This document shows, one piece after another, positions 1 to 6,722 of a stretch of DNA of 7,035 nucleotides. The translations under genes and the position numbers were made by a program. Position 1 is the first letter of the stretch. Every line of letters starts with the position of its first letter. The notes below the pieces were generated by a model that searched no databases, had not been told where the DNA came from, and worked only from the letters and a program-made list of their open reading frames with translations. The DNA is from Actinomycetota bacterium (lineage in GTDB: Bacteria > Actinomycetota > Acidimicrobiia > IMCC26256 > BP-133): contig JAUZEX010000534.1 of assembly GCA_030838815.1 (NCBI GenBank), forward strand, positions 1-7,035. The letters run 5' to 3'.

Positions 1-1069
1 CAGCATCTTCGATAGCTTCAGTTATGACAGCCTTCGGAGCGGTAAAGCCTTCCCCGAGCTCTCTCTTCGTGAACTGTTTGGCGACCTGTTTTGCGAAGGT
101 GGTCCCTTCTCCCTTGGCGAGGGTGAACGCTCTGTCGGCGGCGGCGGTGGCTCCGACGGCGCCGGCGCTGAGGGCGACGTCGATGTAGGAGTGGACGAGG
201 GTTCTGCCGGTGACGAGGAGTTTGCCGTTGGCGTCGCGGGCCTCGCCGGCGTAGAGGGAGGTTTTGATGCCGGCGGAGGCGGCGGTGAGGCCGAGGATGC
301 CGACGGCGAGGGCGGTGCCGAGGGGCGGGAAGAACATGGCGGGGAGGGCGATGAGGCCGATGACGCCGGAGAGTTCGGAGAGGAAGCCGGCGAGGTGGTT
401 GAAGAATTCGGCGTTGGCGTTGATGAGTTCGTGGACGGCATTGAGGGCGGCGCCGACGGGGGTGGCTTTGAAGACGTCGCCGGCCCAGTGTTTGATGATG
501 TTCCAGCGGGGTTGGTCGGGGGCGTACTGGGTGAGGTTGTGGCGGATGATGTGCTCGAGGTGCTGGACCTCGGCCATGTCGTTGAACTTGTCGGCGTAGT
601 CGTGGGCTTCGCGGAGGATGGCGCCGAGTTGGTCGTGGGCGTCGTCGAGGGGTTTGCGGTCGGGGGGTGGTGGGGGGCAGTCGCCGGGGGCGGAGATGAC
701 CGGGGTGTGGAAGGCGAGTTCGCGGGCCTGAGTGTTTTGGCGGGCCTCGAGGGCTCGGCGTTCCAGGTCGGCCACCGTTGTTCGTTTGGCGACGTCGAAG
801 ATGCCGGCGTAGGTGACGAGGGCGTCGGCCAGGCCGGTGAAGGCCTCGCCACAGCGCTCGAGGTCGCGGGGGAGGGTCTTGAGGTGCTGGGAGAACACCT
901 CGGCTGCGTCACCTTGCCAATCCCCCGGAGAGGCCAGGCGGTTGAGTTCGGTCGCCTGGGTGGTCATCCGCTGCCCGAAGGTCCGGGCGTCCTGCTGCAG
1001 GTCCTGGATCAGCTGCGGGTTGCCCGGCAACGGGTCGAACCCCAAACCGGGATACTCCCAATCCGCCAC
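1..1069 (-). CDS. Putative T7SS-secreted effector (WXG-like T7SS signal domain plus hydrophobic region), 3' end outside window
   Basis: I translated this frame by hand: it starts with GTG at 1069 and stays open for 356 codons to the left edge, so the C-terminus is missing. Residues 1-115 are helical, with W4, the segment GFDPLPGNPQ and a WXG turn W51-Q52-G53 followed by GDAAEVF. This matches the N-terminal T7SS signal domain of actinobacterial polymorphic toxins. A Pro-rich linker (CPPPPPD, about 131-137) follows, then a helical part and a long Ala/Gly/Leu-rich hydrophobic stretch (about 226-268), as in many T7SS effectors. The last ~50 residues look like a linker before an unseen C-terminal domain. 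The GTG overlaps the preceding stop codon (TAGTG), so the two genes are probably translationally coupled; a GGGG run just upstream could serve as a weak ribosome site. A secreted toxin delivered by the neighbouring ATPase is the likely role; the toxic activity cannot be read here. Confidence 0.85.
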   Translation of the reverse strand, partial: MADWEYPGLGFDPLPGNPQLIQDLQQDARTFGQRMTTQATELNRLASPGDWQGDAAEVFSQHLKTLPRDLERCGEAFTGLADALVTYAGIFDVAKRTTVADLERRALEARQNTQARELAFHTPVISAPGDCPPPPPDRKPLDDAHDQLGAILREAHDYADKFNDMAEVQHLEHIIRHNLTQYAPDQPRWNIIKHWAGDVFKATPVGAALNAVHELINANAEFFNHLAGFLSELSGVIGLIALPAMFFPPLGTALAVGILGLTAASAGIKTSLYAGEARDANGKLLVTGRTLVHSYIDVALSAGAVGATAAADRAFTLAKGEGTTFAKQVAKQFTKRELGEGFTAPKAVITEAIEDA

Positions 1070-1362
1070 TACAACCCCGCCCCAGCTCCCGCCGCCACCG
1101 CCGCGTCCACGCCTGCGTACTGTCGCCCAGCCGACAACAGGGCCTCGCCGGTCATGTCGACCTTGCTCACCATGGTGTTCATGCCGAAGTTCCAGTGGTC
1201 GGCGAAGGAGTTCAACGCCGAGTCGATCCGCTTCGATCCCAGTTCTTTGCTGCGGAGGTCCTTGACGCGGTCGTGGGCGAAGCGCAGATCTTCGGCGATG
1301 GCCTTGAGCTGCTGGCCGCTGTCGATCAGTTCGTCGGGCGTGACCTGGAAGGAGCCTGGCAT
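1069..1362 (-). CDS. EspC/DUF2580-like small helical T7SS protein, probable partner of the downstream effector
   Basis: 97 aa, predicted as a helical hairpin of WXG100 size. It lacks a strict W-x-G but has W57 in the central turn (DHWNFG). The pattern F-x-V-x-P-x-x-L at the N-terminus and a late Y-x-x-x-D (Y82, D86, in QYAGVD) fits the EspC/DUF2580 group of ESX-associated proteins; YxxxD/E is the general T7SS export motif. The C-terminus is an Ala/Gly tail. ATG at 1362 lies only 8 nt after the eccC stop, with no good Shine-Dalgarno, and its own stop overlaps the next gene's GTG by one base, so translation is probably coupled on both sides. By analogy with small helical proteins that pair with T7SS effectors, it likely binds the signal domain of the next protein and is co-exported. 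It could also be an independently secreted WXG100-type substrate. Confidence 0.82.
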   Translation of the reverse strand: MPGSFQVTPDELIDSGQQLKAIAEDLRFAHDRVKDLRSKELGSKRIDSALNSFADHWNFGMNTMVSKVDMTGEALLSAGRQYAGVDAAVAAGAGAGL

Positions 1363-1370
1363 CGCAGCCG

Positions 1371-4300
1371 CTACCGGTGGACGGCCTGCGTCAGTTCAAC
1401 CTGGCCCTCGACGACGAGGTAACCCCGGCCGGGCGGGAACTGGTCGGGACCCTTCCGGGGCAGGCTGGCCCCCCACATGTCACCGTCACGGTCCATGTCG
1501 GGCTTGAGCGCCAGTCCTATCCGGGAACGCCGCAGGCCCTGCGTCCAGTGTCCGTAGGCCTGGCGAAGGGCGTCGGCCCGGCCGGCGGCGACGACGTGGA
1601 GATCGACCCGGGTCTCGTCCAGGGCCCGGCTGAGCAGGTTGCGGGGGTCATCGACGCTGTCGCAGTCGTCGACCAGCAGCAGCTGAGGGGCGGGATCGGC
1701 CAGCAGCTCCTGGAGGACCGCGTCCATCTCCTCCGCGGTGCGAGCCAGGCGGCGCACCCCCGGCGTCTCCGCCAGCGGCGAGCGGCGGAGCGCGACCACG
1801 GAGATCACCACGTCGGGACGCGTCCCCGCCACCAGGGCGGCGACGGCGTCGAGGGTGGTGCTCTTCCCCGACCGGGAAGGCCCCGTCACGAGCAGGTGCT
1901 CCCCCTCGTGGAGGCGCACCCCCACCGGCCCCAGCGAGTTGTCCCCGATGCCGAGCGGCACCGTCCAGGCCGACTCGTTGAGCACCAGCATGCTCTCGAC
2001 CTTGGCGGTGGTGACATCGTCGGGAAGGACGCCGATCGGCGCCGGCCCCTGCTCCGGCGACACCGGCCCGAGCTTCTCGCACAGGGCGTTGACGGCCGAA
2101 GCGAGCCCGGCGTCCCCCGGCAGGGCCAGCTGCACCTCGAGCCGGGAGGCCACGTCGATCGCCCGGCCGGCGGTCAGCTTCGGCACCTCCCGGGCGGCGA
2201 TGCCGAAGTAGCTGAAGTCCTGCGTCTCGCCGAGGCGGAACACGAGTTTCTGGGTAACGAGGTTGGAGATGGCTGACGGGATCGTGGCCGGTCGGTCGGC
2301 GGTCGCCACCACGATGATCCCGAGCCCGGGCCCGTCCGCCACGAGGCGGGCGAGTTGATCCCGGACGGTGCCGCTGGAATCCTCCGAGGCGAAGGCGCCG
2401 AAGTTGTCGAGCAGCAAACCGATCAGGGGGAACGGGGAACCGGGCAGACCGGCGTTGACCCGGCCGGCGCCCGATCCGGCCATCCACTGGCGGCGGCGGT
2501 CGATCTCGTCGGACAGGAAACGGAGGAGCCGGGTCTGGCGATCCCGGTCCGACGACCCGACCACGGCCCCGACGTGGGGGAGCTCGGCCAGCGGTGCGAG
2601 GGCCTGGGTCCCGAAGTCGAGGACGTAGAGATGCAGCCGTTCGACCGGATGGGCCTCGGCCAGCCCCAGGGCCAGCGTCGCCAGTGCGGTCGTCGTTCCC
2701 GCGCCGGACACGCCGTAGAGCAGGAGGTTGCCGGCGGCCGGATCGAAGAAGAACGGGATCTGTCGCTGCCGGTCGGGGTCGTCGGCGAGCCCGACCGCCA
2801 CGGCGAGCGGCGCCGACTCCGGCGCTTCGGCCGTGAGGTCGGCCAGGAGGACCTGAGCCGGGAGCGGTTCGGGCCAGGGTCGGCGGGCAACGGCCATGGA
2901 GGCACTGCGGGCGGCGGTGGCGGCGGCCGCCACGAGCCGTTCCAGGTCGGAAGGAATGTCACCGGCCGAGGTCGGTGCCTGCGCCGGGGCAGGTCGCGGC
3001 GGCTCGGGACCGAAACCGAAGTCGGTCATCCCGATTCCGGTCGACTCCTGCGCCACCGTCGTCCCGGTGACCAGCGCCGCCTGGAAGGGGAAGACCTCGG
3101 CGGGGCCGAGGCGCACGTAGCCCCGGCCCGCCTGGTAGCGGGCGATGGACGCCGCCAGCGGCGAGTTGAGAACATCGACCGACTCGGCCACGTCCTGGAC
3201 CCGCAGAGAGATCCGCAGGTTCGTGTTGGCGCGGATGCTGTTGTTGACTGCGCCGCCGGGGCGCTGCGTGGCGAGGATCATGTGCACACCGAGGCTGCGG
3301 CCCCGCTGGGCAATCCCCACCAGGGAGTCGATGAAGTCGGGCAGCTCGGCCACCATGGTGGCGAACTCGTCGATGATCACGACCAGCCGGGGGAGGGGTT
3401 CCGGGTGCCCCGCCGCGAGGTATTCCTTCAGGTCGCTGACGCCGGCGTCGCGGAGGCGCTGCTCCCGGTAGCGCAGTTCGGCTTCGAGGCACCGCAGCGC
3501 CCGCTGTCCGAGGTGCTCGTCGAGGTCGGTCACCATGCCGACCGTGTGGGGCAGGGTGGCGCACTGGGCGAAGGCGCTCCCGCCCTTGTAGTCGATCAGG
3601 ACGAAGTTCAGGTGTTCGGGGTCGACGGACGCGGCCCACGACGCCACCATGCTCCGGAGCAGCTCGCTCTTCCCGGCGCCGGTGGTGCCGGCGATCAGGC
3701 TGTGGGGGCCGTCGCTCACGAGGTCGATCGTGAGGGGACCCGTCTCGGCAACCCCGATGGGCCCGGAGATGCCGGGCACCTTCCCGGCCTGGCGCCACCG
3801 CCCCAGCACCGCCTCGGGGGTGGGTTCGATCCCGAGGAGTGTCAGCAGCGAGGCCCGGTCCGGCAGGTCGGCGCCCCGCACGGCGACCTCGGGATCCTCG
3901 AAACCGGCCAGGGCGCGGGCGCAGGCCCTCGCCAGCGGCTCGGTCAGCCCGGCAGCCAGGACGTCGGGGATCTCCAGGCGCGTCGCCGGCTCGCGGTAGC
4001 GGATCGCCCCGTCCGCCCCGTTGATCTCGGCGATCCGTGTGCACACGGCCGGCAGGCGATCGACGCTCCCGGCGACGACGATGCCGGCCACCGGGGCGCC
4101 CGTTCCGCCCAGCAGTTCCCGGGCGTGGGAGTTGCGGCCCTCCGTGAGGCCGTCGGCGTCGATGACGACGAGGGTGACGGGCCCGGCCGGCGGGCCGGTC
4201 GTGCCGAAGCCGGAGCCCGCGGCGGGGGCGGCGGCCGACAACTCGTTCAGCACGCCTTCGATCTCGCCGGGGCTCGAAGCCAGCATGCGACGGCCGGAGG

Positions 4301-5639
4301 CCTCGTCGAGGCTGGCGGTGTGGGGAAGCCACTTGGCCCAGTCCCAGTCGGCGACCCGGGCCGGCTCGGTGAGGATGGCGATGCGGAGGTCGGCCGGGCC
4401 GTGGTGGACTGCCGCCTGACAGACCAGGCTCCGGAGCACCGCCCGGAGCACGGCCCGGTCGCCGACCACTCCGAGACTGTTGCCCGGCGTGAGGTCGAGC
4501 CCGAGCGGCGCCAGCGGGAGTTTGCCGAGCTGGCTGAGGGCCGTGGCCACGTCGGGCGGTGGCTCGGTGGCGCCGAACGATCCGGGAGCGTCCAGCGGAG
4601 GGGTCCAGTCGACGGTGGCCGTCCCGAGGCGGAGCTGGAGGAAGTCGTCGTGGTTGCGGCGCCGTTCCCAGAGGTGGGTGCTTGGAGCGGTGGCCCGGCG
4701 CACGACCTCGGACGGGTCCGGCAGTCGCTCCCGGAGCCGGGCGATCTCGGCCCGGCGGGCATTGACCAGCGAACGGCGGAACTGCTCCAGCGTCTGCTCC
4801 GCTTCCGCCTTTCCCTCGGACGTTTCCTTGCGGAGCCGCTTCTTGTCCTGCAGGTAGTTCCCGACGGCCATGGCCGGGCTGAGGAGTGCGAACCCCATCA
4901 TGGCCGGGTTGACCATGATCCCCATGCCGATCCCGAAGACCGCCGGAAGGCCGACCTGCATCAGGCTGAACCGCACGCCGGCGGACGGTTCGCGGATCGC
5001 GGCGGGGAGCCGGAGTGCCTTCTCTGCCGGCCGGACAGCGGAGCGGGGCTGGCGGTTGAACGTCACGGTGCCCGTGCGGCGCGGAGCCCCCAGCTGGGGG
5101 CGGTCGGGCTGCGAAGTGGGCGCCATGGTCAGCTGGACGGCGCCGAGCTGGGCAACCTGGTCGGGCTCGAGCCGCAGGGAGCCGGGGAGCCGGTAGCCCT
5201 CGACCACGGTGCCGTTCCTGGAACCGAGGTCGGTCAGGACGACCTCGCCCGAGGGGCTGACGTCGAGCCGGGCGTGGGTCGGTGAGACCGTCCTGGAGCC
5301 CGTGTCGACCTCGGCGTCGCCTCGGCCGATGACGTGGGGGCCGGGGGTCAGGGGCAGGCGCCGCCCGCCGTCTGTCCCCCCCACGACCCGCAGCTCCAAC
5401 GTGGCGTTGGCGGCCGCCGCGCCGTCCGGCCCCGAGGCCGGTTGGATGACGGACCCATGGCGGAGCCCAGCCTGGGCAAGGGGAGTCGAGGCGTCGAAAA
5501 ACCGGCCGTCGACGAGGAGGCCGGCACCACCGGCAGACCCGGTGATCGCCGCCGCAAGGCTGGCGATGGTCTCCTGTTCCGGGTCGAGATCGAGGCTGAC
5601 CTCTCGCACCGTGCCGTTCGACAGGACAGCGACATCCAT
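1371..5639 (-). CDS. eccC: FHA-containing EccC/EssC-type T7SS motor ATPase (FtsK/SpoIIIE family)
   Basis: 1422 aa, membrane-bound motor that recognises and drives T7SS substrates. Order: small N-terminal domain (1-70, possibly beta-grasp/ubiquitin-like); FHA domain (about 80-173: IGRG 104-107, S119/H122, GSRNGT 139-144); two membrane helices (about 225-243, 245-262); coiled coil (263-310); degenerate ATPase-like domain (about 385-545, VVIDAD); then three FtsK-type domains. D1 is intact (Walker A GTTGAGKS 651-658; Walker B VVIIDE 753-758; LIDYKGG; ATQRPGG). D2 is degenerate (GVSGAGTT 976-983, Lys replaced by Thr; LLLDN 1075-1079). D3 has Walker A GPSRSGKS 1253-1260 and LLVDD 1321-1325. The frame is open further upstream to 5843, but that part overlaps the esx gene and is low-complexity; ATG 5639 is chosen because AGGGAG sits 6 nt before it. 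N-terminal FHA domains are typical of Firmicutes EssC, not mycobacterial EccC. Family assignment is firm. Confidence 0.95.
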   Translation of the reverse strand: MDVAVLSNGTVREVSLDLDPEQETIASLAAAITGSAGGAGLLVDGRFFDASTPLAQAGLRHGSVIQPASGPDGAAAANATLELRVVGGTDGGRRLPLTPGPHVIGRGDAEVDTGSRTVSPTHARLDVSPSGEVVLTDLGSRNGTVVEGYRLPGSLRLEPDQVAQLGAVQLTMAPTSQPDRPQLGAPRRTGTVTFNRQPRSAVRPAEKALRLPAAIREPSAGVRFSLMQVGLPAVFGIGMGIMVNPAMMGFALLSPAMAVGNYLQDKKRLRKETSEGKAEAEQTLEQFRRSLVNARRAEIARLRERLPDPSEVVRRATAPSTHLWERRRNHDDFLQLRLGTATVDWTPPLDAPGSFGATEPPPDVATALSQLGKLPLAPLGLDLTPGNSLGVVGDRAVLRAVLRSLVCQAAVHHGPADLRIAILTEPARVADWDWAKWLPHTASLDEASGRRMLASSPGEIEGVLNELSAAAPAAGSGFGTTGPPAGPVTLVVIDADGLTEGRNSHARELLGGTGAPVAGIVVAGSVDRLPAVCTRIAEINGADGAIRYREPATRLEIPDVLAAGLTEPLARACARALAGFEDPEVAVRGADLPDRASLLTLLGIEPTPEAVLGRWRQAGKVPGISGPIGVAETGPLTIDLVSDGPHSLIAGTTGAGKSELLRSMVASWAASVDPEHLNFVLIDYKGGSAFAQCATLPHTVGMVTDLDEHLGQRALRCLEAELRYREQRLRDAGVSDLKEYLAAGHPEPLPRLVVIIDEFATMVAELPDFIDSLVGIAQRGRSLGVHMILATQRPGGAVNNSIRANTNLRISLRVQDVAESVDVLNSPLAASIARYQAGRGYVRLGPAEVFPFQAALVTGTTVAQESTGIGMTDFGFGPEPPRPAPAQAPTSAGDIPSDLERLVAAAATAARSASMAVARRPWPEPLPAQVLLADLTAEAPESAPLAVAVGLADDPDRQRQIPFFFDPAAGNLLLYGVSGAGTTTALATLALGLAEAHPVERLHLYVLDFGTQALAPLAELPHVGAVVGSSDRDRQTRLLRFLSDEIDRRRQWMAGSGAGRVNAGLPGSPFPLIGLLLDNFGAFASEDSSGTVRDQLARLVADGPGLGIIVVATADRPATIPSAISNLVTQKLVFRLGETQDFSYFGIAAREVPKLTAGRAIDVASRLEVQLALPGDAGLASAVNALCEKLGPVSPEQGPAPIGVLPDDVTTAKVESMLVLNESAWTVPLGIGDNSLGPVGVRLHEGEHLLVTGPSRSGKSTTLDAVAALVAGTRPDVVISVVALRRSPLAETPGVRRLARTAEEMDAVLQELLADPAPQLLLVDDCDSVDDPRNLLSRALDETRVDLHVVAAGRADALRQAYGHWTQGLRRSRIGLALKPDMDRDGDMWGASLPRKGPDQFPPGRGYLVVEGQVELTQAVHR

Positions 5640-5645
5640 GGGGAT

Positions 5646-5651
5646 CTCCCT
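5646..5651 (-). promoter_or_regulatory. Ribosome binding site of the eccC-like gene
   Basis: AGGGAG on the minus strand, 6 nt before ATG 5639. It decides the start: the in-frame upstream codons, open as far as an ATG at 5843, run antiparallel to nothing conserved and overlap the WXG100 gene in another frame. Confidence 0.75.
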
Positions 5652-5673
5652 CGGCCCGAAGCCCAGGATCGGA

Positions 5674-5702
5674 GCTGACCCCGACCGGTCCGTCGGGTCA
5701 GC
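5674..5702 (-). other. GC-rich hairpin at the esx stop codon, between esx and eccC
   Basis: Imperfect inverted repeat: arms 5674-5685 and 5692-5702 pair over 11 bp with one bulged base and a 6-nt loop. In the mRNA, the esx TGA lies within the 5' arm. No U-run follows, so it is not a classical intrinsic terminator. It may stabilise the esx mRNA 3' end or partly attenuate read-through, which would help make the small substrate more abundant than the large ATPase. The structure is seen; the function is inferred. Confidence 0.5.
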
Positions 5703-5991
5703 GCTGGAACTGTGACGCGATGTTCTTCTCGGCCTCGTCGTAGGCGTCGGCGGCCCGCCCCAGCAGTTGCGATACGCCGTCGAGGGCCTGCTGGCACTGC
5801 GACCAGCTCTTGTTGAACTCCTCGTAGTAGCCGTTGAAGGCACTGGCGCCCTGGCCCTGCCAGCTGCCGGTGAGCTCGCGGACCTTGCCCATCATCCGCT
5901 GGAGTTCCTGCGTGATGTTGCTGGCCGTGTTGCGCATGTCTCCGGCGGTGGTGCGGAGCTCGCCGGACGTGACGGTAAGGCGACCGCTCAT
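5698..5991 (-). CDS. WXG100 family T7SS substrate (Esx/ESAT-6-like)
   Basis: 97 aa, the standard WXG100 length. It has the helix-turn-helix layout: helix 1 about 8-40, the WXG turn SWQGQGA with W44-Q45-G46, helix 2 about 50-95, and a C-terminal YxxxE export motif (Y84-D-E-A-E88). These proteins form four-helix dimers and are exported by EccC/EssC motors; the C-terminal tail is what the motor's ATPase domains bind. The frame is open further upstream, but ATG 5991 is preferred: it has a perfect AAGGAG 6 nt before it and gives the exact family length. It is the first gene of the leftward operon, 58 bp ahead of the ATPase gene. Only one classical WXG100 gene is present here, so it may act as a homodimer (as EsxA does in Firmicutes) or pair with a protein encoded elsewhere. 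Confidence 0.95.
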   Translation of the reverse strand: MSGRLTVTSGELRTTAGDMRNTASNITQELQRMMGKVRELTGSWQGQGASAFNGYYEEFNKSWSQCQQALDGVSQLLGRAADAYDEAEKNIASQFQR

Positions 5992-5997
5992 GCCAGA

Positions 5998-6003
5998 CTC
6001 CTT
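5998..6003 (-). promoter_or_regulatory. Strong ribosome binding site of the WXG100 gene
   Basis: AAGGAG on the minus strand with a 6-nt spacer to ATG 5991. It is the best Shine-Dalgarno in the window and fixes the WXG100 start, fitting high expression of a small secreted substrate. Confidence 0.8.
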
Positions 6004-6012
6004 CGGTCGTGG

Positions 6013-6026
6013 CGCCCATGTGGGCG
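6013..6026. repeat. Perfect inverted repeat in the esx leader (possible operator or hairpin)
   Basis: CGCCCA-TG-TGGGCG: 6-bp perfect arms with a 2-nt spacer, 22-35 nt upstream of the WXG100 ATG and just ahead of its Shine-Dalgarno. It lies downstream of the tentative leftward -10 at 6045-6050. It could be a repressor site; the 2-nt gap is too short for a full hairpin loop unless the inner pairs stay open. Chance occurrence in GC-rich DNA is possible. Confidence 0.35.
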
Positions 6027-6123
6027 AGCACCCGATGGCGACTGATCGTACTGAAGCGACGGGGAGCCGGCACGTGTGTTTTCGGCGGTTCGTCGCTACC
6101 ATGCCGACGACCGGCCAGGTCGA

Positions 6124-6130
6124 GAAGGGG
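6124..6130 (+). promoter_or_regulatory. Ribosome binding site of the SAF-like membrane protein gene
   Basis: GAAGGGG ends 7 nt before ATG 6138. It supports this start over the in-frame ATG at 6009, whose extra 43 codons encode an Arg/Cys-rich stretch of no recognisable kind and cross the divergent promoter region. Confidence 0.6.
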
Positions 6131-6137
6131 TGCACCG

Positions 6138-6719
6138 ATGCCCACGCTCGAAGACACCGTGGACTTCAAGGTCGTCACGCTCAACGACCTGCTCGACGCC
6201 GACGTCCGGACGGGCGTCCCGGTCGCCGCCGACGACAAGTACAAGCGCTGGGCCTTTCTCTCCACCGGCCTGGCCGGGATGCTCCTCGTGGCCCTGATCG
6301 TCTCCCTCGTGACGGGCGGGGGTAGCGGCGGAGGCGGGACCAAGAGCACCAAGGTGCTTCCGCTGCCCGACAAGATGGGGCCGGTCATCATCAACGCGGG
6401 GACGAACCTCAACGGCGTCGGCCTCGGTGACACCGTCAGCATCTACGACGACGTCGGCAACGTCGTGGCCAGCGGCGGGAAGGTGATCAAGATCGAGGAG
6501 GTGAAGTCCCCGTACACGAAGGGGCCGGCCAGCAACACGGTCACGGTGGCCATTCCCAACAACGATGTCGGTCCGGTGAACGCCATGGACAGCAGCGGCC
6601 ACAAGCTCAAGATCAAGCCCGGCACGCAGCCGAAGACGGTGACGAGCACGACTGCGCCAGCCGCAGGGGCTGCGCCCACTCCGATCGAGCCGGCCCCTGC
6701 GACCACGCCGACGAGCTGA
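6138..6719 (+). CDS. Single-pass membrane protein with SAF/RcpC (CpaB-like) external domain
   Basis: 193 aa. Residues 1-37 are a hydrophilic, acidic segment ending in basic residues (KYKR), then one membrane helix (about 38-59), a Gly-rich linker (60-68), a compact beta-rich domain (about 72-163) and a disordered Thr/Pro/Ala tail (168-193). Topology is probably N-in, C-out. The domain contains GLGDTVSIYDD, a VVASGGKVIKIEEV strand pair, TVTVAIP, and a closing HKLKIKPG strand; this order (GDxVxI, V-x-V-x-x-V, hydrophobic strand, small-residue helix, final strand) recalls the C-terminal half of CpaB/RcpC proteins. The fold call is from pattern only. It is transcribed away from the T7SS operon and shares its promoter region, so an envelope accessory role in secretion is possible; a pilus-assembly remnant or an unrelated surface protein are alternatives. 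No signal-peptidase site or Cys pair is seen. Confidence 0.8.
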   Translation: MPTLEDTVDFKVVTLNDLLDADVRTGVPVAADDKYKRWAFLSTGLAGMLLVALIVSLVTGGGSGGGGTKSTKVLPLPDKMGPVIINAGTNLNGVGLGDTVSIYDDVGNVVASGGKVIKIEEVKSPYTKGPASNTVTVAIPNNDVGPVNAMDSSGHKLKIKPGTQPKTVTSTTAPAAGAAPTPIEPAPATTPTS

Positions 6720-6722
6720 TCA
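6717..6722. other. Abutting convergent stop codons (TGATCA)
   Basis: The plus-strand TGA (6717-6719) is directly followed by the complement of the minus-strand TGA (6720-6722), giving the palindrome TGATCA with no base between the genes. No hairpin with U-run separates them, so each transcript probably runs into the other gene. Confidence 0.85.

Larger units (their letters stand above)
5992..6137. promoter_or_regulatory. Divergent intergenic region, probable promoters for both directions
   Basis: This is the only divergent gap in the window, so promoters for the leftward T7SS operon and the rightward membrane-protein gene should lie here. Weak -10-like hexamers (TAnnnT) are visible: TACGAT on the minus strand (6045-6050, about 54 nt before the WXG100 ATG) and TACCAT on the plus strand (6097-6102, about 36 nt before ATG 6138). 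Neither has a convincing -35 at 16-18 nt, so exact sites are tentative. The region also holds a 14-bp inverted repeat (6013-6026) and a CACGTG palindrome (6071-6076). Confidence 0.5.

Noticed and set aside
22..912. Minus-strand open frame of 296 codons
   Set aside because: Ser/Pro/Thr-only composition typical of a shifted frame; the correct minus frame here (GTG 1069) gives a protein with WXG turn and hydrophobic region.
191..1507. Long plus-strand open frame opposite the effector and EspC-like genes (438 codons)
   Set aside because: Gly/Glu/Asp/Val-rich, low-complexity product with no domain; it runs through three well-supported minus-strand genes and is the expected antisense shadow of GC-rich codons.
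2355..5285. Plus-strand open frame of 976 codons
   Set aside because: Antisense to the EccC-like ATPase, whose Walker motifs and FHA residues prove the coding frame; the antisense product is Gly/Arg/Glu-rich with no recognisable domain.
5640..5843. Extended start of the ATPase at ATG 5843
   Set aside because: The added 68 residues are Ser/Thr/Arg/Pro-rich and overlap the WXG100 gene in another frame; ATG 5639 has a good ribosome site.
5992..6135. Upstream ATG for the WXG100 gene at 6135
   Set aside because: Would add 48 residues to a family with a fixed length near 100 and ignore the perfect AAGGAG before ATG 5991.
5348..6442. Minus-strand frame of 364 codons crossing the divergent region
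   Set aside because: Overlaps three supported genes, biased composition, no domain.
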